Of a stretch of DNA of 64,000 nucleotides, positions 14,249 through 28,582 are shown piece after piece. The position numbers were made by a program, and so were the translations under genes. Source of the stretch: Drosophila persimilis. Lineage: Eukaryota > Arthropoda > Insecta > Diptera > Drosophilidae. The notes under the pieces are model-generated. The model saw only the letters and a program-made list of their open reading frames with translations. It was not told the origin of the DNA and did no database searches. Numbering within the stretch: position 1 is the stretch's first letter; the number at the start of each line of letters is the position of its first letter. The DNA lies in assembly GCF_003286085.1 (NCBI RefSeq), contig NW_020825294.1:9486001-9550000 (forward strand), read 5' to 3'.

Positions 14249-17069
14249 TACAGTGGTTTAAGGGTTCAAAGCAGCTCCTATCTTGCGGAAAGCTTTCTCA
14301 TAACCAAGTGATCAGTCAAAATGGAAACCACTGATCCCATCTCCCACTTTCCCTCTCGATCGGATGTAGTGACCTCAACTGAGATTCCAGGATGTTCAGC
14401 AGAGTTCCCATAGTAATTATCAAACTTATCGTGGTACTCAGTGGTCGTTTCTCCCGCAAAAAAAAACAAACAAAATGGCGCAGCTTAAGATTAAGAACCG
14501 AAAAACTCTTCTTTCGTACAGAACTAGTAATCATTTCTTGACATCATTAATTTGTAACCCACTCGGAAACCCATACATTTGTCCATCGTTTCTTTCTTAA
14601 ACATTAAATTTGCTATACTATTTTACCATCAGAACGTATTTACATAGTTTACAGGCTTTTCCGAACCACTTTGCTATCTGTGCACTTCCTATCCACTGGC
14701 CCAAAAAACTTTATACAAGCCAAATAGCCTTAGGCTGCAACTTGTAAACTAACACACAAAAATCCCATACACACACGTCTATAAAAATGTATCTTTTATC
14801 CCATTTGGTTCTTAGTGGCCAGCAGTAGGAGAAGTCCTTAGGAAAATGGAATATTCAGCGCCGTTCCTGCCGTTCCTGCCGCCTCCTGCCGAAGATGATG
14901 AATGGCCTGCGTGTGTTAGTTTTATGTGGAAGGAAACATGTGAAAAAGTTCACATCAATTTGTAAGTAAACCCCCGCACACACGGACGGACCACACTTCT
15001 CTTCTCCATTTCAAGTTTACACTGCTTTTTTGGTCCTTCACTTTCCGCCTTTTGGTAAGCAAATCATTTGCTGACTTTAAGAAATGGAAACCATGGCGCA
15101 ACCATGGCCCAGAAGCAGACAGGTCACGTATTATTATGGCCACAAAGCTTGTCGCTTTGCCAAGAATTTGATTTCGTTTTTGCCAGCTTATAGGCGGCTT
15201 GTTCATTTGACTCCTGTGTGACTGCAGGACTTCTGTCTTGCACTACTCTACTCTACTCCTCTACTGAGCCATGTCCTTGTGTTGGGTGTTGACAACGTCC
15301 GTCAGGTCGCTCGATGATGGCGTTAGGATGATAACGTGAGTTTCTCTCTCGCTTCTGGCCAGACCCACTAATTTTTTATGCCCATTGTCGGAGGGTCTCT
15401 CGTTCGCTCTTTGGCCAAATGTCAAATTGTTTTTAGAGCTGTCGTCGTGTTCCTATTCTATTTGTTTTTTTTTTTTTTTTGTTTTTTTTTGTGTCAGCAG
15501 CCACTTTTTATTGTTATCGTGTTGCCAGTTTTTTCTCTGTAGTTTTTCTATAGGTTTTCTGTGGCTTGCCTCTACTGTTTTTCTGTTGCTTTTCTTTGCC
15601 CTATAATCTGCGTTTGTTTGCCAGAGGCGCTCCTGGGATTACAATCGAATCGGAGGAGGTCATGTGTGTGTGTGTGACGTTTCTCTGTGTGAAACCGCAA
15701 CCTGGTCAAAGCAATTCGAAACGCTGCTGCCATGTTGGATTGTCCTCAAACTCCGCTGGTGGCATCCCATTGGCATCTCAATTATAGAGAAACTTGTGGT
15801 ATCTCCAAGACTCACAGGCCACTGATTGGAAGGTACTTGGGTCCCTGGAGGCCCAGGAAAGGCATCGATTAACAAGAAACTATTTGGCTTGGGCCTTCCT
15901 TAAAGTTGGTTTGAACCTAAACGAGTTTTCCCCTTCATTTCCCTGTGTGGAATTCAATGCTAATTTTCTGTACAATTGGCTTACACAACTCCTAGAGCTT
16001 GCGTAAGCCAATTTGGCGTCTGGCATTATGCAACCAAAGGGAGTCCTTGACTATCAAATATTAATCAATGCAATTGTCGTCTGCATCTGATTCTCTCAGA
16101 CTCCATTCCATTCCATTTTCCAGATGTGCTCTTTTCAATTTAGCAGCTGAACAATTTCCTGGACCTCTACAGATGTACGATATATTTTTTACCGATGGTT
16201 TTACTGGAAAAACCGATGGCACACACAAATTTGACTGTTTTGTGGAGAACTTTTGTAGTTCCAAGTCGAAACTACTGTTTATAAATCAATGAAAATGCTG
16301 TGAATGGAAACAGTTCTATTACTTCAGTGAAAAACACATCGTTAAATAATCTAAAGGTCATCAAAATATTTGTTTTGGGTCTGACCAGCATACAAATTGA
16401 TAAATTACAAAATACTAATTAAGGCCCCATCAAGGACTTGCACAGGAGTCCTGCCCGGTATGGAGTATCTACCAAATTATGCCCAGATATTACGATATTA
16501 ATAATTTCCATAAACCGACCATACAATAAATCTTGGGGGAGTGCGTACCCCCTGCGCACCGTTACTGCCTCTGGCTGTGGCTCTCTGGCAGGAGCCGCTT
16601 AAGTTCATGTCATTTGTCATATTTGAATTTTACACTTCCTTCCGGTGCGTCGTCGTCGTCGTCTCTCTTGGAATTGCAATTTGCTGGCAGCCAGCCTCCT
16701 GCTATCCCCCAGCCTGCTGCCACGAGTATATGCCCCTTAATCACTGTACTCCCCCCCACTAGAAAGCCGCACCCATTATAATTAACCAAGTTGCTTAGGC
16801 CTCCCGTCATCGTCTCCTCGTCCTCTGCCCCGTCTGTTCCGTCAGGGGCATGACAAATGTCTTCAATTGCAGTTCCTGAGCCGCCTATATCCATGTGAGG
16901 CATCTCTGTGGGCCGCCTACAGTGGCAAGATGGTCAGATTCAGATACACCGAATGTGCACCAAAGTTCATGTAAATTCCCTCGTACTCCAGCCTCCGCTT
17001 ACTGCCTGCTTTAGATAAATTCCTGTGATTATAGTTTGCTCAATTGCACGTGCCTCTCTCTATATGTAA

Positions 17070-17105
17070 ATATATATATTTATATATATATATATATATA
17101 TATAT
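17070..17105. repeat. (TA)n microsatellite
   Basis: About 36 bp of nearly pure TA with a single TTT interruption, in non-coding DNA. Confidence 0.9.
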
Positions 17106-20100
17106 GCGTGCATGTAACAGCATTTTGGGGCAAATTGATTTGAGATTTACTATTAAGATGATTTCCCTTCCATTTTGCATGCTGTGTTGCTCAAATTATT
17201 TTCAAATAAATTATAGATTTTCTAATGAATATGAAATTAATTAATGCCCTCAATGCGACAGGAGCATTTTGTCAAGCACATTTTTTGCACATCGATTTCA
17301 AGGTTCAATTAGGAATTAAAATCAAATTTGGGCTTTGATTAATTTTCGATTAAAATTTGATTGAATCTTAAATGGGACGGAGCAACCCCAAAAGGGTTTC
17401 CCTTGGCTTTAAAGATCAGAATAGACCAATATTTATCAAGGCAATTATTTCTTAAATTAATAAACATTTATGAACAAATAACCATTGATCTCTGTGTTAA
17501 AAATCCTTTAGTAAATCCACATCAGCTACATTTGGCTCAACAATTAAAGTATCTGAACAATAGAACAATTGAGAATCAATAGAACAAAGTTGAACACACG
17601 CCCCTTAGTCATTGTTTAGCCTCCCCCCACAAAACGGAAACCCAATCAAGTGAAAGGATAGTCCAGAAACCATATCAAATGGCAAACACTTTTCAGCAAT
17701 TCTCACAAAAAGTTTCCAGTTACAGTCACAGTCGCAGTTACACATTTACTGTTTAATTGTTGGCCAACTTTAATCAAAAGAAATGGCCAACTCTTTCGCA
17801 CACGAGTATGCATGCCGCCATTGTCCTCTTAGTTCAATGGGGGATCAATGGATGGATGGATGGCAGGAAGGAAGGGTTTTTTGCTGGAAGTGGTGTTCAT
17901 GTGATTTGATTTGGGACTCCGTTTACACACTTTGATTTCAATTACAAAGTTGCTCGAGTGGAACAATAATATGAAATTGCTTCTTGGGTGGAACAAAAAG
18001 ATGGGGCAGAAAATGCCAGCTGCAGGTTTTATTGTATATGTACGTATGCATGCTCCCAAAGAAAAACCTTGACTCAAGTTACAAGCCACAAGTTGCATGT
18101 TAGCAGCGCGTAAATTTGTTCCTGTTTATTGCCCAGACAGACACACAGAAAGGCAGACAGACAGTCAGACAACCGAATGGTAAAGTTTTATGTGCGGACA
18201 ACAAATGGTCTTGGGGTCTGGCTCTGTGGGAGTGGGAGTTGGAGTTAAATTTTTTAATTTATTTTCTTCTTGAATTGTGCGGCGGAAGTGTTTAAAATTG
18301 CAAAAACACCGGACACGCCTCACCCACGATTCAAGGCACGAGCCACTTACCGCGTAGATGCAAAACGATAGGCGCACAAATGGAGTTTAACAATAGGTTA
18401 AACAGAGAGGCAACAATTTCAACATTTGCAACACTCAATATAATCAGCACTTGACCACAGACACTACAGATACATCAATATATATGTTTACAAAATTTGC
18501 AGAAAAAAAAACAAAAATAGAAACCGCATTCAAGGGTCATCCACAGACCTAAGCGCCTCTTGGGGCTTACGCCTTTGGGCCCTGAGGGAGAGCTTGCCAC
18601 AGACACAAGGGGCATAAAGCACATTAACCAGACACCAAACTGGAGCAGCAGGACAGCCAGTGGTCTGGCAGTCCTGGCCGAAGGACTGAAGTACTCCTGG
18701 CCACATAAAGTGTCATTAGCTCGAGTGGCGGAGGAGGCATCTCTCTGTGGGAGTACCAGTACATTTGGCAGATTACAACCAAAGCAACCAAACAGCCAAA
18801 ACAGCCAGTGAGCTAAGCAAATAAATGCTTCAGCATAAAAATATGAAATTATTTACTTCCAAAAAGGAATACCGGAAAACGGGAGTCCATGGGAAATTGT
18901 TATATTCAAGAAGGATACTTGAATGCCCTTTCAGAATGGAAAAAGGGAAATATTTCAAAAAATGGCAAGAAGTTTTTAAGATACACTTAAATCTGGCAAA
19001 TGCCAAAAGCTGAACTTGCACAATTTATAGAAATATAGAATATAAATACGTTAACACTGTCCGAGCACAAGGGAGTCTATAGTTTTTTTGTTCGGCATCT
19101 TTTTTTCTTACGATATAAAATAGTAACAGCTAGTAATAGCTCAAGATACATACAGGTTTATTTATTGTAGGACCATTGCAGCCTATGCCTTATGCCTTAA
19201 GGAAAGTCATTTCCAATATCATATAAATACTTTCCCACATCCACTTATTCACCAACTCGTCAAACTTTTGATAGTACCCTTTACCTTTGACGTGTATCCA
19301 TGTAGAGTATCAAAAGTTTTTGTAAAATCTTCCATAAATGCTGATTAACTTGGGTTTTCCACTGCATAGCTTCTTACAGGACCGGCTGCCCCCTGGTACT
19401 CCTCTCCGATCCTCTGCCGCTACTGCAGTTGTCTACTGTTGCTGTTTATCTTTTTGGATTGCAATTTGGCATTGGATATTGTGGCTCTGGATTTTAATAT
19501 TGGCACTAAGTAGCTATCACAACGTTGCCGTACCATTCAAAATGAAGTGGCAAACTTGTTCATTATTGTTATTATGACTCTATCCCTCTATTCCCTCTCC
19601 ATTTGTATCTCTTTATCGCTGTCTGTACGAGTGTATTCCTCTCTGTTTGCTGTTTGTTCAAGTTTGCGAATAGTTGGACTTTTTCGAGTGTCTGCTCTTC
19701 GACAATGTTGAATGGTATTTTCCTTTAATTAAAAAGCAAATTCGTACTGCCTCTGTCATTAGGCTGATTGAAAACTGCAGATACTAGATGGTGGGGGGTG
19801 TGGTGTTTGGGGTTGAGAGACGAAGACCAACTGCAAGTAAGCAATTTTTTCAAACGGCAAATAACAAATAACAGCATACCGTGTCGATTTTTAAGTGCTT
19901 CTTGGGAAAAGCTAAAAAAACGAACGGAAAACAAACTCGAAACTCGAAGGCGTCCGGCCCTATAGGGCTCTAGGACTACCGACCCCCGATGGTGTGCTCA
20001 AATAAGCACTTGAGCCATGAAATGTGGAAAATAACCAGCCGCATAATGACCACGCTTCGTCCCTGCATACACACATACCCGCATAGGTACTAATAGTACT

Positions 20101-21468
20101 CGTACTCGTATCTATGTACACGGTATATGCATAAGTATATATTGTATGAAAGGGGTTGCATTCCCACCTAATGACTTTGAAACGTATGGAAGCAAAGTCA
20201 AAAGCATGCACTTAGTGGGTATTACAGCCACGTTAATCACAGACCGGTAGCATAATGGCAAGCTGCAACGCAAAATGCGTGACGAGAGGTGCGCGGAATG
20301 CAACTCTATTACAAAAAGGGCTTACGTTATTTCCAGCAGGATCGTGTAATGGAAAAATTGATTTTGTTTAAAAAACGGGGCATTTCTTTAGCAAAATAAT
20401 GTATTACTTGTGCGAAAAAATATCAATCCGGTGGCTAAGGCTTGTCAAAGTCTTCCCCCACGTGAACTGTATCTCAAAACGGAAACACAGAGAGAAAAAT
20501 TACACACCCATATTTAATTTACATATTTTATTTTGAAATACAATCACTATGAAATTAAATCAATTTCACTTTAATTTGAATAGAATAAATAAAGTCTACA
20601 TTTAATTTAAATATAAAACACTTTAAAATAAATGTACTATCAAATTTGTAGGAAATACTTAATTTAAATACTAAATATATATATTTATAGCGGGAAATAT
20701 ATTTAGATCAAATATTTTCATCTAAATGTTAAAATTTAAGTGAAACCCCGTATTTATTTTCTACCATTTCCATTCTCGGGTGTCACATCTATGCGTATAA
20801 ATAGTTAAATCAAATTCGATTCTCAGAGCATATTTTTTTTGGGTTGATGTTATTTCAAAGCATGTTCATTGATTCCCCTGTTTAGGCTATGTAAAAATTA
20901 GTTATGGCAGTTATGTAAAAATCATGCCATTAATTCCACAAAATTTATATCAAAGCTCCCAAACGTTTCGAGAACCACGAATATAATACCTTTTATGAGG
21001 TGAGTTCTTTGCACTCCCAACTCCAAGCAATCGCCAACCAATTGAAAGATAACGACCCATTCTCACTGAAGGTACAACAACAAACAGAACAAAAAAAATG
21101 GAAATGAGAGCAAAGTGGGAAAAATAAAAATCAAAAAAAAAAAGAAAAGAAAGGAAAAGTATATGAATAGAAGGAAAATATGCGCAGTCGCCGGGAAACA
21201 ATAAAAGAAAAAGAAGGAAAAATATCACAACATATATATAGGAGATACATAGAGTAGGGACCTCTATATAGCCAGCCACCCTTACCACAAACAATACTTA
21301 GGCCTCATCTCGGCGACGAGTCCTCCTTCTCACTGGTGCTCCTTCAGTGGCTGTCTGACTTCCTCATAAGTCATGTCAAGCATTTGTTTTCCATAGCATA
21401 CTTATTGGAGACTCCAATGCGCATTACAACCGGATGGGTGTGTGGCTGTCGGGTTTTGGTGTCGGTGT

Positions 21469-21489
21469 GGGTGTGGGTGTGGGTGTGGG
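21469..21489 (+). repeat. (GGGTGT)n repeat, G-quadruplex motif
   Basis: Four GGG runs at 21469-21471, 21475-21477, 21481-21483 and 21487-21489, each separated by the 3-nt loop TGT. This satisfies the standard G3-N1-7 rule for an intramolecular G-quadruplex. It sits in a short GTGTGG tandem repeat with no gene nearby. Confidence 0.75.
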
Positions 21490-24288
21490 TGCGTCGCGTA
21501 TTTATTTATTATTTAACGGGAACAGCCTATCGCATGTTCTGGTAGGCGTATATTTTCCAATTTTCAATGTCTTCGCATTGGGCGCATACGGCTTGTTCGT
21601 TTCTTCGTGTCTTCGGCTGTCGGAATCGAATTTTTCCTGCGAGTGTCTGTTCTTGGCTTTTTCTTCGTTTTTTCTTTCTGCTTTTTTTTCTTACATGAAT
21701 TTCTTGTTGTGTGTTGGGAATCATTACAGCTGGCTGAATCACGCTTTCCATTTGCCATTTTCCCCAGTTTTATTATCCGAGAAAATTACGTATACAACAT
21801 GTTGTCTTGACATTGAAGCTAAACTTGAAAATTGTTTTATTCCGCTTTAAGTTATTATTCAGAAATCGTTTTATTAAGCTAGAAATTATTGTGAAGTGTA
21901 TCTTTAAGAGAAACTCAATTTTTTCGGCATTTTATTACAGGTGGAAGTTACGTGTACGACATTTTGAATAGGTGTACTCGACTAAAGTAATTGGGTATAA
22001 AAGAATTGTTTATTTTTAAGCTAAAATAGTACGTTTTATATAACTATTACTTCCCTTCTTCTCTCTGTTCTACACCTGTTGATATCTTATATCAAAAAAG
22101 TTGCATTACCTTGTCTTAGAATAAAGAAACTCAAAGTCATTTCAACTTAATCTTGGCCATACATTTTGTACCTAAATTTCTACACAAACATTCTTCTCCC
22201 CATTTTATATTCCAAAACAAAATCAGTATTAATGTCTCTATAAATTGTCTACTGACTTACATGGAAAAGCCGCTGCCTGGCAACCTAGGCCAAAGGAAAA
22301 CTCACCACACTTGCTCCACAAGGGAGAATTTCCCCTACAATAATTTCCCTTTCAACCAAATGTGAGACAAATAACGATTACTACGAAGCATTTTAGTTCT
22401 GCAAGAGACAAACAGTTGATATGTTGCCCGAGACTTTACGAAATTTATTTTATAGATTAGCTAAGGTTATTTATATTTACATGAATTAATTATAAAAATA
22501 AAATAGCTAAAAATGCTGGACTCACTTTATTTTTAAAAGCGAAAAAATTGTTTGGCTGTTGGGTATTTTATTTATTATGCAAAACGTAATTGGACTTTAT
22601 GTGATTTTGTATTGGTTTATTAATTGGAAATTTAATTATGTAAATTTAATAAAGTAAAATTTAATATAAATTTAATATAGCAGAATATTCTCCAAAAACT
22701 TAAAGAGTTTTTAGACTTTCTTAAATGCAGTTTACAATTTAATAAACTAATATTTTAGCAAGCAAATTTCCAATGTAACATTAGAGTTTTCAACTACAAA
22801 ACCACATAAATATCATAAAAAATATTTCAAAATGCTCTTCAGAAAATAAAGATTCAATAAAGAAAATGTTTAAAGGCAGCTTGAATGCAATTTTCTACAG
22901 CAACTGCAAATGAAAAGCCAGCCAGAAAAACAGAAAACCATCCGACAAGTTAAAAGTTGCAATGGAAAAAGAAAAGATCTAGGTCTAGAGACAAAAATGA
23001 AATTTTCATTAAACGGAAAGAAAAATATCTGCGTCAGACGATTTTCAAGTTTCTCGAATGTCATTTACGGTCTAGGGTTGTGGTTGCCCCTGGATGCTAC
23101 TTCGTACTTTCCATTCCCCCAATCGAAACTTTCACAAATTCGAGAACGGCAGTCAAGACACGCATTTGACATTGAATTCAAAATCAAATCAACTTTACAG
23201 GCCAACAGAGGGCAGGACAGGGGTCAGCTACAGAGGAGGACAGGGGCTAGGACAGACGGGCGGATTCTCCTGCCCAACATTGAGAGAATGAAAATCAATT
23301 AATACGTTTGTAAATGTCCAGCAGTTGGGCATTTCAACTGGTTGTTCCTCTACACTCATTTGCAGACGGATATTGGTTGGGGCTTTAGTGTTTGAAGAGA
23401 AGTTTTTAGGATTTCTAGGAGCTAAGAAAGGCTCACGCTGGCAGTTGATTTATGCCGTGCTCAGGAAATAGGGTCCACATGGGAAACATACATTCAGCGG
23501 ACACAAACTCTATCAACTCTCTGATAGAACATTAGGCATATGCCATGATTTTTCTAGCTGCTGAAAATTCATTGCATTTATTCAAATCCAAAAAGGAAAA
23601 GCAACTATTTTCCATTTATTTTAGCAATTTTAAACATAGAGTCCAGAAACAATAAAATGCAACATATATGTTTGGATAATTAGTAGAATTTATGTATAGT
23701 TCTTTGAAATATGATTAAGCGGAAATATTGTATACACATTTTGTTAACATTTGTATACTCTTATAGAAGGTAGAATAATTTTGATTATATGTTTGGCAGA
23801 AAAGGAAGAATAGCCAACCCCAAAACATATTCATATATTTTCGAGCTATTTCGGCAATCCAGCTATGTTAGGGTCCGCAAAATTCTATAACAATTTAACA
23901 ATTTTCATCTTGAATATCTCCGTAATTGATTTCCCATTCGAACAACCAAACACTAATTGGGGCATAATTATCTCGGCGGCCCCGAATCTGCCGTCGAATG
24001 GACATTCTTCTGGCTGGCATTCCAAAAAGAGAACCAGAAAACCGCGCTTCGCAATTAATTTTTGGCACAAATTTAACACACAAATCTACGCGTAAATAAT
24101 CGAAAAATGAGATCACAGTTGTGTGGCACAGTGGCACACAGCTACTGTTGTTGCAGTTGCAGCTGCATCAAATAACAATAGATGGATTCCCGCCCCCCGC
24201 AACAGATCCCATGGAAAACTGTTATCCTGTGATTGTGGCGAGTTTTCCGGGTAGGTTTGCTTAGGCCTCGCTTTTCGTATCATGTGTG

Positions 24289-24313
24289 GCACGTTGCACG
24301 TTGCACGTTGCAC
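24289..24313. repeat. Tandem 7-mer GCACGTT
   Basis: Three full copies and a partial fourth of GCACGTT in non-coding DNA. Possibly a small cluster of protein-binding sites, possibly only slippage. Confidence 0.7.
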
Positions 24314-27163
24314 CCGCCCAACCAGTTGGCAGTCATGAAACAATAATGTCCACAAATTGACGCCACAAGCTGTTGGTTCAATGAGAGAGCACACACACAT
24401 GCACATGGACATGCACATGGACCCCCCACCTCCTCCTCCTACACAAATGCACATGCACTGTGCGTCTGTGGCACTTCCTCTGTGACGCCATATTGAATTT
24501 GTACCTCTGCCTGAGCCTGAGCCTCACGAACAGGAGCCAGCCTCAGCTTCCGCCGTCCTGTAGGCCCCGGGGCGGGCTCCACCTCCTACGTCGTGCTGTG
24601 TTTTGGCTCTGTTTTTATTTGCCAGCTTGCTTTCTGCTGGTTAGCTGGTTGAATTTCCCGAAATTTCACCAGCTCCCAGGCACACACCCACGCCACATTC
24701 GAGTCGCCCGTGCTCCTCACGAAAATACAAGCCAACATATTGGCTCTCTTCTGCTGCCCCAGAGCAACAATTATCGGGCAGTGTTGCGGCCGGACCTCTC
24801 GACAACTTGTTGTTTAAAATGCATTGTGGATGCCTAGAACTGCACTTTCCGGCGGAGATTTGTGTGGGTGTGCACCGTACACCATTGGCGGAATACTGAT
24901 TCAAAAATCCATCGAAATTTTGTGCCTACTCCTACACTTTCTCTGAAAGTGTATGATTGATACGAGGCGTATACGTTTTATCTTTCCATCCTGCCTGTTA
25001 TATTACTTTCCATAATTACCAATTAAAATCTAAAAATTAATTTAATTAACTGAATTAACTCAACATGTAAAACCATGAACAAAATGAATCAATGTTTCAC
25101 CAACAAAAGAGTATTCCCTGTTTACTAGATCGAATAATTGTTGAAATTTAATTTAGTGAATGCACTTCACTGCATATACAAATATTTGCACCCCCTTTTT
25201 GGTCACCAGCTGAGCAACCAATTAACCCAACAACAACTGGATTCCACACCCATCCATCGCCTCCCAATAAATAACAATTAAAATTTTATATACCATTAAA
25301 AAAAGAATGCTGCCACACAGATAATAAAACAATTTGTGGTTTTTTTTGCCAAAACGTTTTTCAAATTGTGTGGCATATCTAACAATAACGAAAATTCTAC
25401 AATGCGGTTTAAGGCACTCACTCGCAGCAGCAGCAAACAATTCGACAACGAAATCAAAATAACGGCAGTGCAGTGGAGTCAACACACACATTTATTCAAA
25501 TCAAAGCATGCTCAAAAAGATGTCGGATAAAAAAATCAACCAAAGAAGTGAGCTCGAGCTCTCTCTCTCTCTCTGGCTGAGGTCAATCCAAAACCCCAAG
25601 CCCCAAAACACGAAACAAAAAACCCAATGCCATCGGACATCCCTTCACACGCACTCTTTACACTTGCAACATTGTTATTCCTCTGGTCATACCCTAGAAG
25701 AGGGTGCTTTGATTTTGATTAGAGGTTTGCAATGATATTTGAGGTCCTATCTAATATGTGGGCCGTCGATCTAAAAAAGCAAAGAACATGCCAAATAGTA
25801 ATGCAAAATGAACATGTGACGAATCTAAAAAGATCCAATGTGCGTGTGAGCATGTCGGAATTGCGTGGGTCCCAATCTCAGGACGGAGAGAATGGGTCAG
25901 TGAGTCGGGGATTGGCAAACGAGGGAAGTGAGTGCGCAAAGAGCTTTCCCCTAATAACTTTTACTTTATCATACCTATGTATTTAATTAACAACATCAAT
26001 TTCAAATCAAATATATGGTTCAATGCTAAATTTGGGCCTCAGATTTTAAGCTATCGGCATTCAAAAGAGTATAAATCAAAGCCGCCAAGATTGGAAGACG
26101 TAGGATATATGTAGATACACAGAATAATACAGGATAAAGATATAGGATATCGCTTATAGAAAATATAAACCAGTTATAATAAAAAAAAAAACCTTCTGGC
26201 ATCAATCAAACTTGGGCTCCTATAAGACAACTGGTTATCTTAGGGTATCACGGTCTTCGGCCCTCGAACCTTCCGTTTATTTGATAGAATGAGTATTTCC
26301 TCTTTTTCCGGGGTTGGCTGCCCTTTTTCTGTTGTATCCTTTTGTGTCCTAGTGGAGTCCTGTTGTTGCTTTTATTGGTCTGTCATGTTTATGTTGGCAA
26401 GTTGTTTTTGTTTGCCGTGTAATCGAGTCAATTGTTTCCGCTCCGTCGATGAGGCAATCGACTGCGTCTGTTTTTTATGGCTTTTTTTTCTCTGCCTGTG
26501 TGTGGGGGGTTATGGGGTGTTGTAGTTTTTGTTGTTGTTTGATGGCCAACATCCGTTTAGTGGATTTTTTTTGGCCCGAAGGCATTTCCCTGACAAGGGT
26601 TAATAAGCTTGTGGGACCATGTCACTTTTGACAGAGATGCGAGGAATGTCTATATTAAATGATTTGTGAGCCACTCGTGCGTTGATCCCCACCTAATGAA
26701 TAAGCTGGATTCTGAGGGTGTTGGGTTGGAATGATTGAAAGAATGCGAATGCGATTTATGTCGGACAATTTACGGATATTATTAGCAGAATAATTGGTCA
26801 TAATAATATTAATCCTATACTTTTTTAAAACGGCAGATAAAGCTATTTACTGTATGTATATTTTCATGGCTGTTCACATTGGGTTTTGATGCTTAATAAT
26901 ATCTAGCTTACAAGCTATGGCCGCTCGAGAGCCGTGTGATATGTACACCTGCGGCAGCGGCCACAGGCTCTTTGACAGAGAGCCATAACAGGCTGTTAAC
27001 CTGGAGTGCTAGCAGAGCTGTTGCCCTAATGGTTTCTAATGGAATACCATCCTTTAGCTCTAAAGCTTATCCGTCTTGAAATGTATTCATAATTCGGCCC
27101 TTTTGGGACCTTAAAAAAATTGCCTCACTGTATCAGAACATTGCGGAACCGAACAGAGGGCGA

Positions 27164-27240
27164 GTTATTGGCTAAAGTTTTCAACTAGCAATAATCGCAG
27201 CTCAGTTGAAGCTTCATTGCTTGCGGTATTGCCACTGCAC
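27164..27240 (+). repeat. Dispersed repeat, copy 1
   Basis: About 76 bp that match 47768-47842 in the same orientation at roughly four of five positions, including an exact shared block TTTTCAACTAGCAATAA and an end block CGGTATTGCCACTGC. Within the unit GCAATAA and GGTATTGC can pair as a hairpin. The family was not identified; it is not clearly INE-1. Confidence 0.65.
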
Positions 27241-27702
27241 AAGGCTGGTAAAGAGTTGGACAAATGCACAATCTATATGTACATGAAGGGAGCTTTAACC
27301 TATTGGGAATTATAGAAGTGCATCCATCAAAAAGGGTTGCAAAAACTGGTCAAGCTTTGGGGTGGTGGCTTCCAAAACCAGTTGACCCTTAAACAAGCCA
27401 CCACCAGTTCCAATTACACTCAGAGAGTCAGAGCAGATTTTTGCGAAGCTTTATCAAGGTCTGGCCACTAGTTTCCCCCCTTAGGTATTGAATTTTTATG
27501 ACCTAACAAGCAAATTCTTCCTGCCGAAACCACTTCGATGATGACCATTGCCCGCATCAGACACGCACTCCCATTCAACATTGATGGGTCCCGCAACATA
27601 AAAAAAACGAGAAAACAGAAAAGGGCAATGAATGGGTTGGGATGGGAAAGAAGAGAGGAGAAAGAGGAGTAGCTGTGAAAGGGTCAAGTGTGGGTCTACT
27701 GA

Positions 27703-27720
27703 TGCTGCTGCTGCTGCTGC
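27703..27720. repeat. (CTG)n microsatellite
   Basis: Short run of CTG/GCT triplets in non-coding DNA upstream of nothing recognisable. Confidence 0.8.
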
Positions 27721-28582
27721 GTTCTGGCCAGATACTTGGATTATGGCAGTTAAGCGGCTTGGCCCACTGTGCGGCGGTGGCCAAACTGTAAATTGTAAGC
27801 TGCTTTAAGGCAACAGCAGCCAGACCTCGACCGTCGAAAATTTCCTTAAAGTTAAATGCCACTCAACAATCAGCATTCCACCTCAGACAATTTCGCGGCC
27901 TTTATGGGGTCCTGGACCCTGAATGCCAGCACTCGACTCGACGCCGATCCGGGCCGGGCCTGCCAAATGGCTGAATGGCCAAAGGTTTTTGTATTGCGCT
28001 TTGTAATTTAAATGGCTCTTTTATGGTGCAGGCAATAAAATGTACAAATAAGGGTTAATTATGTCCCGGTAGTTGACGGGTCTATGGGCCCTTAAGATGC
28101 CCAAATTTGTGGGTGGCAATTGGCTGTCGGGAATGTTAATGAGTGCGGATTACAAAGCTGCTGTTGTCTGCCTTGAATGTCCCTGCCATTGTTTTAATAA
28201 AACGCTGTTTTTGGAAGGGAATTGGTTGGAAATTACGCCGGAGATTCGAAATAGCAGGAATCACAGAGTACAAGGTGTTTAGGGCAGCAGCTGAAACAGA
28301 GCAACAGCGATGTTAGCACCCAGGATAACAGTATACGCTACCGATCTCACGATCCACACGGCTCTCGAACGACCTTAGCTTGTAATAATAACTCCTCCTA
28401 CATCTACTACTTTATCCACTCTGCCACAAACACAAAGCCAGTAGAATAAATTCCATAATGATACACATTTGTTTTCTTTTAAATTATATCATGGTTTCCC
28501 TTCAAAGCTTAGCTCTATAGTATCCTATCTCTATTCTATATACATATTTCACTGAATGTTTGCAAGCCTTTCCATCCATTTA

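Larger units (their letters stand above)
7109..28582. other. 21-kb gene-poor region
   Basis: No exon with a recognisable protein signature on either strand. It contains microsatellites (listed separately), two perfect hairpins (7358-7380 and 14231-14248), a G-quadruplex-type run (21469-21489), an AT-rich block at about 20500-20760 and another at about 22440-22860, and one copy of a dispersed repeat (27164-27240). One strong isolated donor-like site (GCG before GTAAGTGG, minus strand, about 18350) could belong to a non-coding first exon but no partner exon could be tied to it. The stretch may hold regulatory elements, a long non-coding RNA or a large intron of a flanking gene. Confidence 0.55.

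Noticed and set aside
18165-18377. Possible minus-strand coding exon with a strong donor
   Set aside because: Reading frames upstream are closed and no partner exon was found; kept only as a hint of a non-coding exon.
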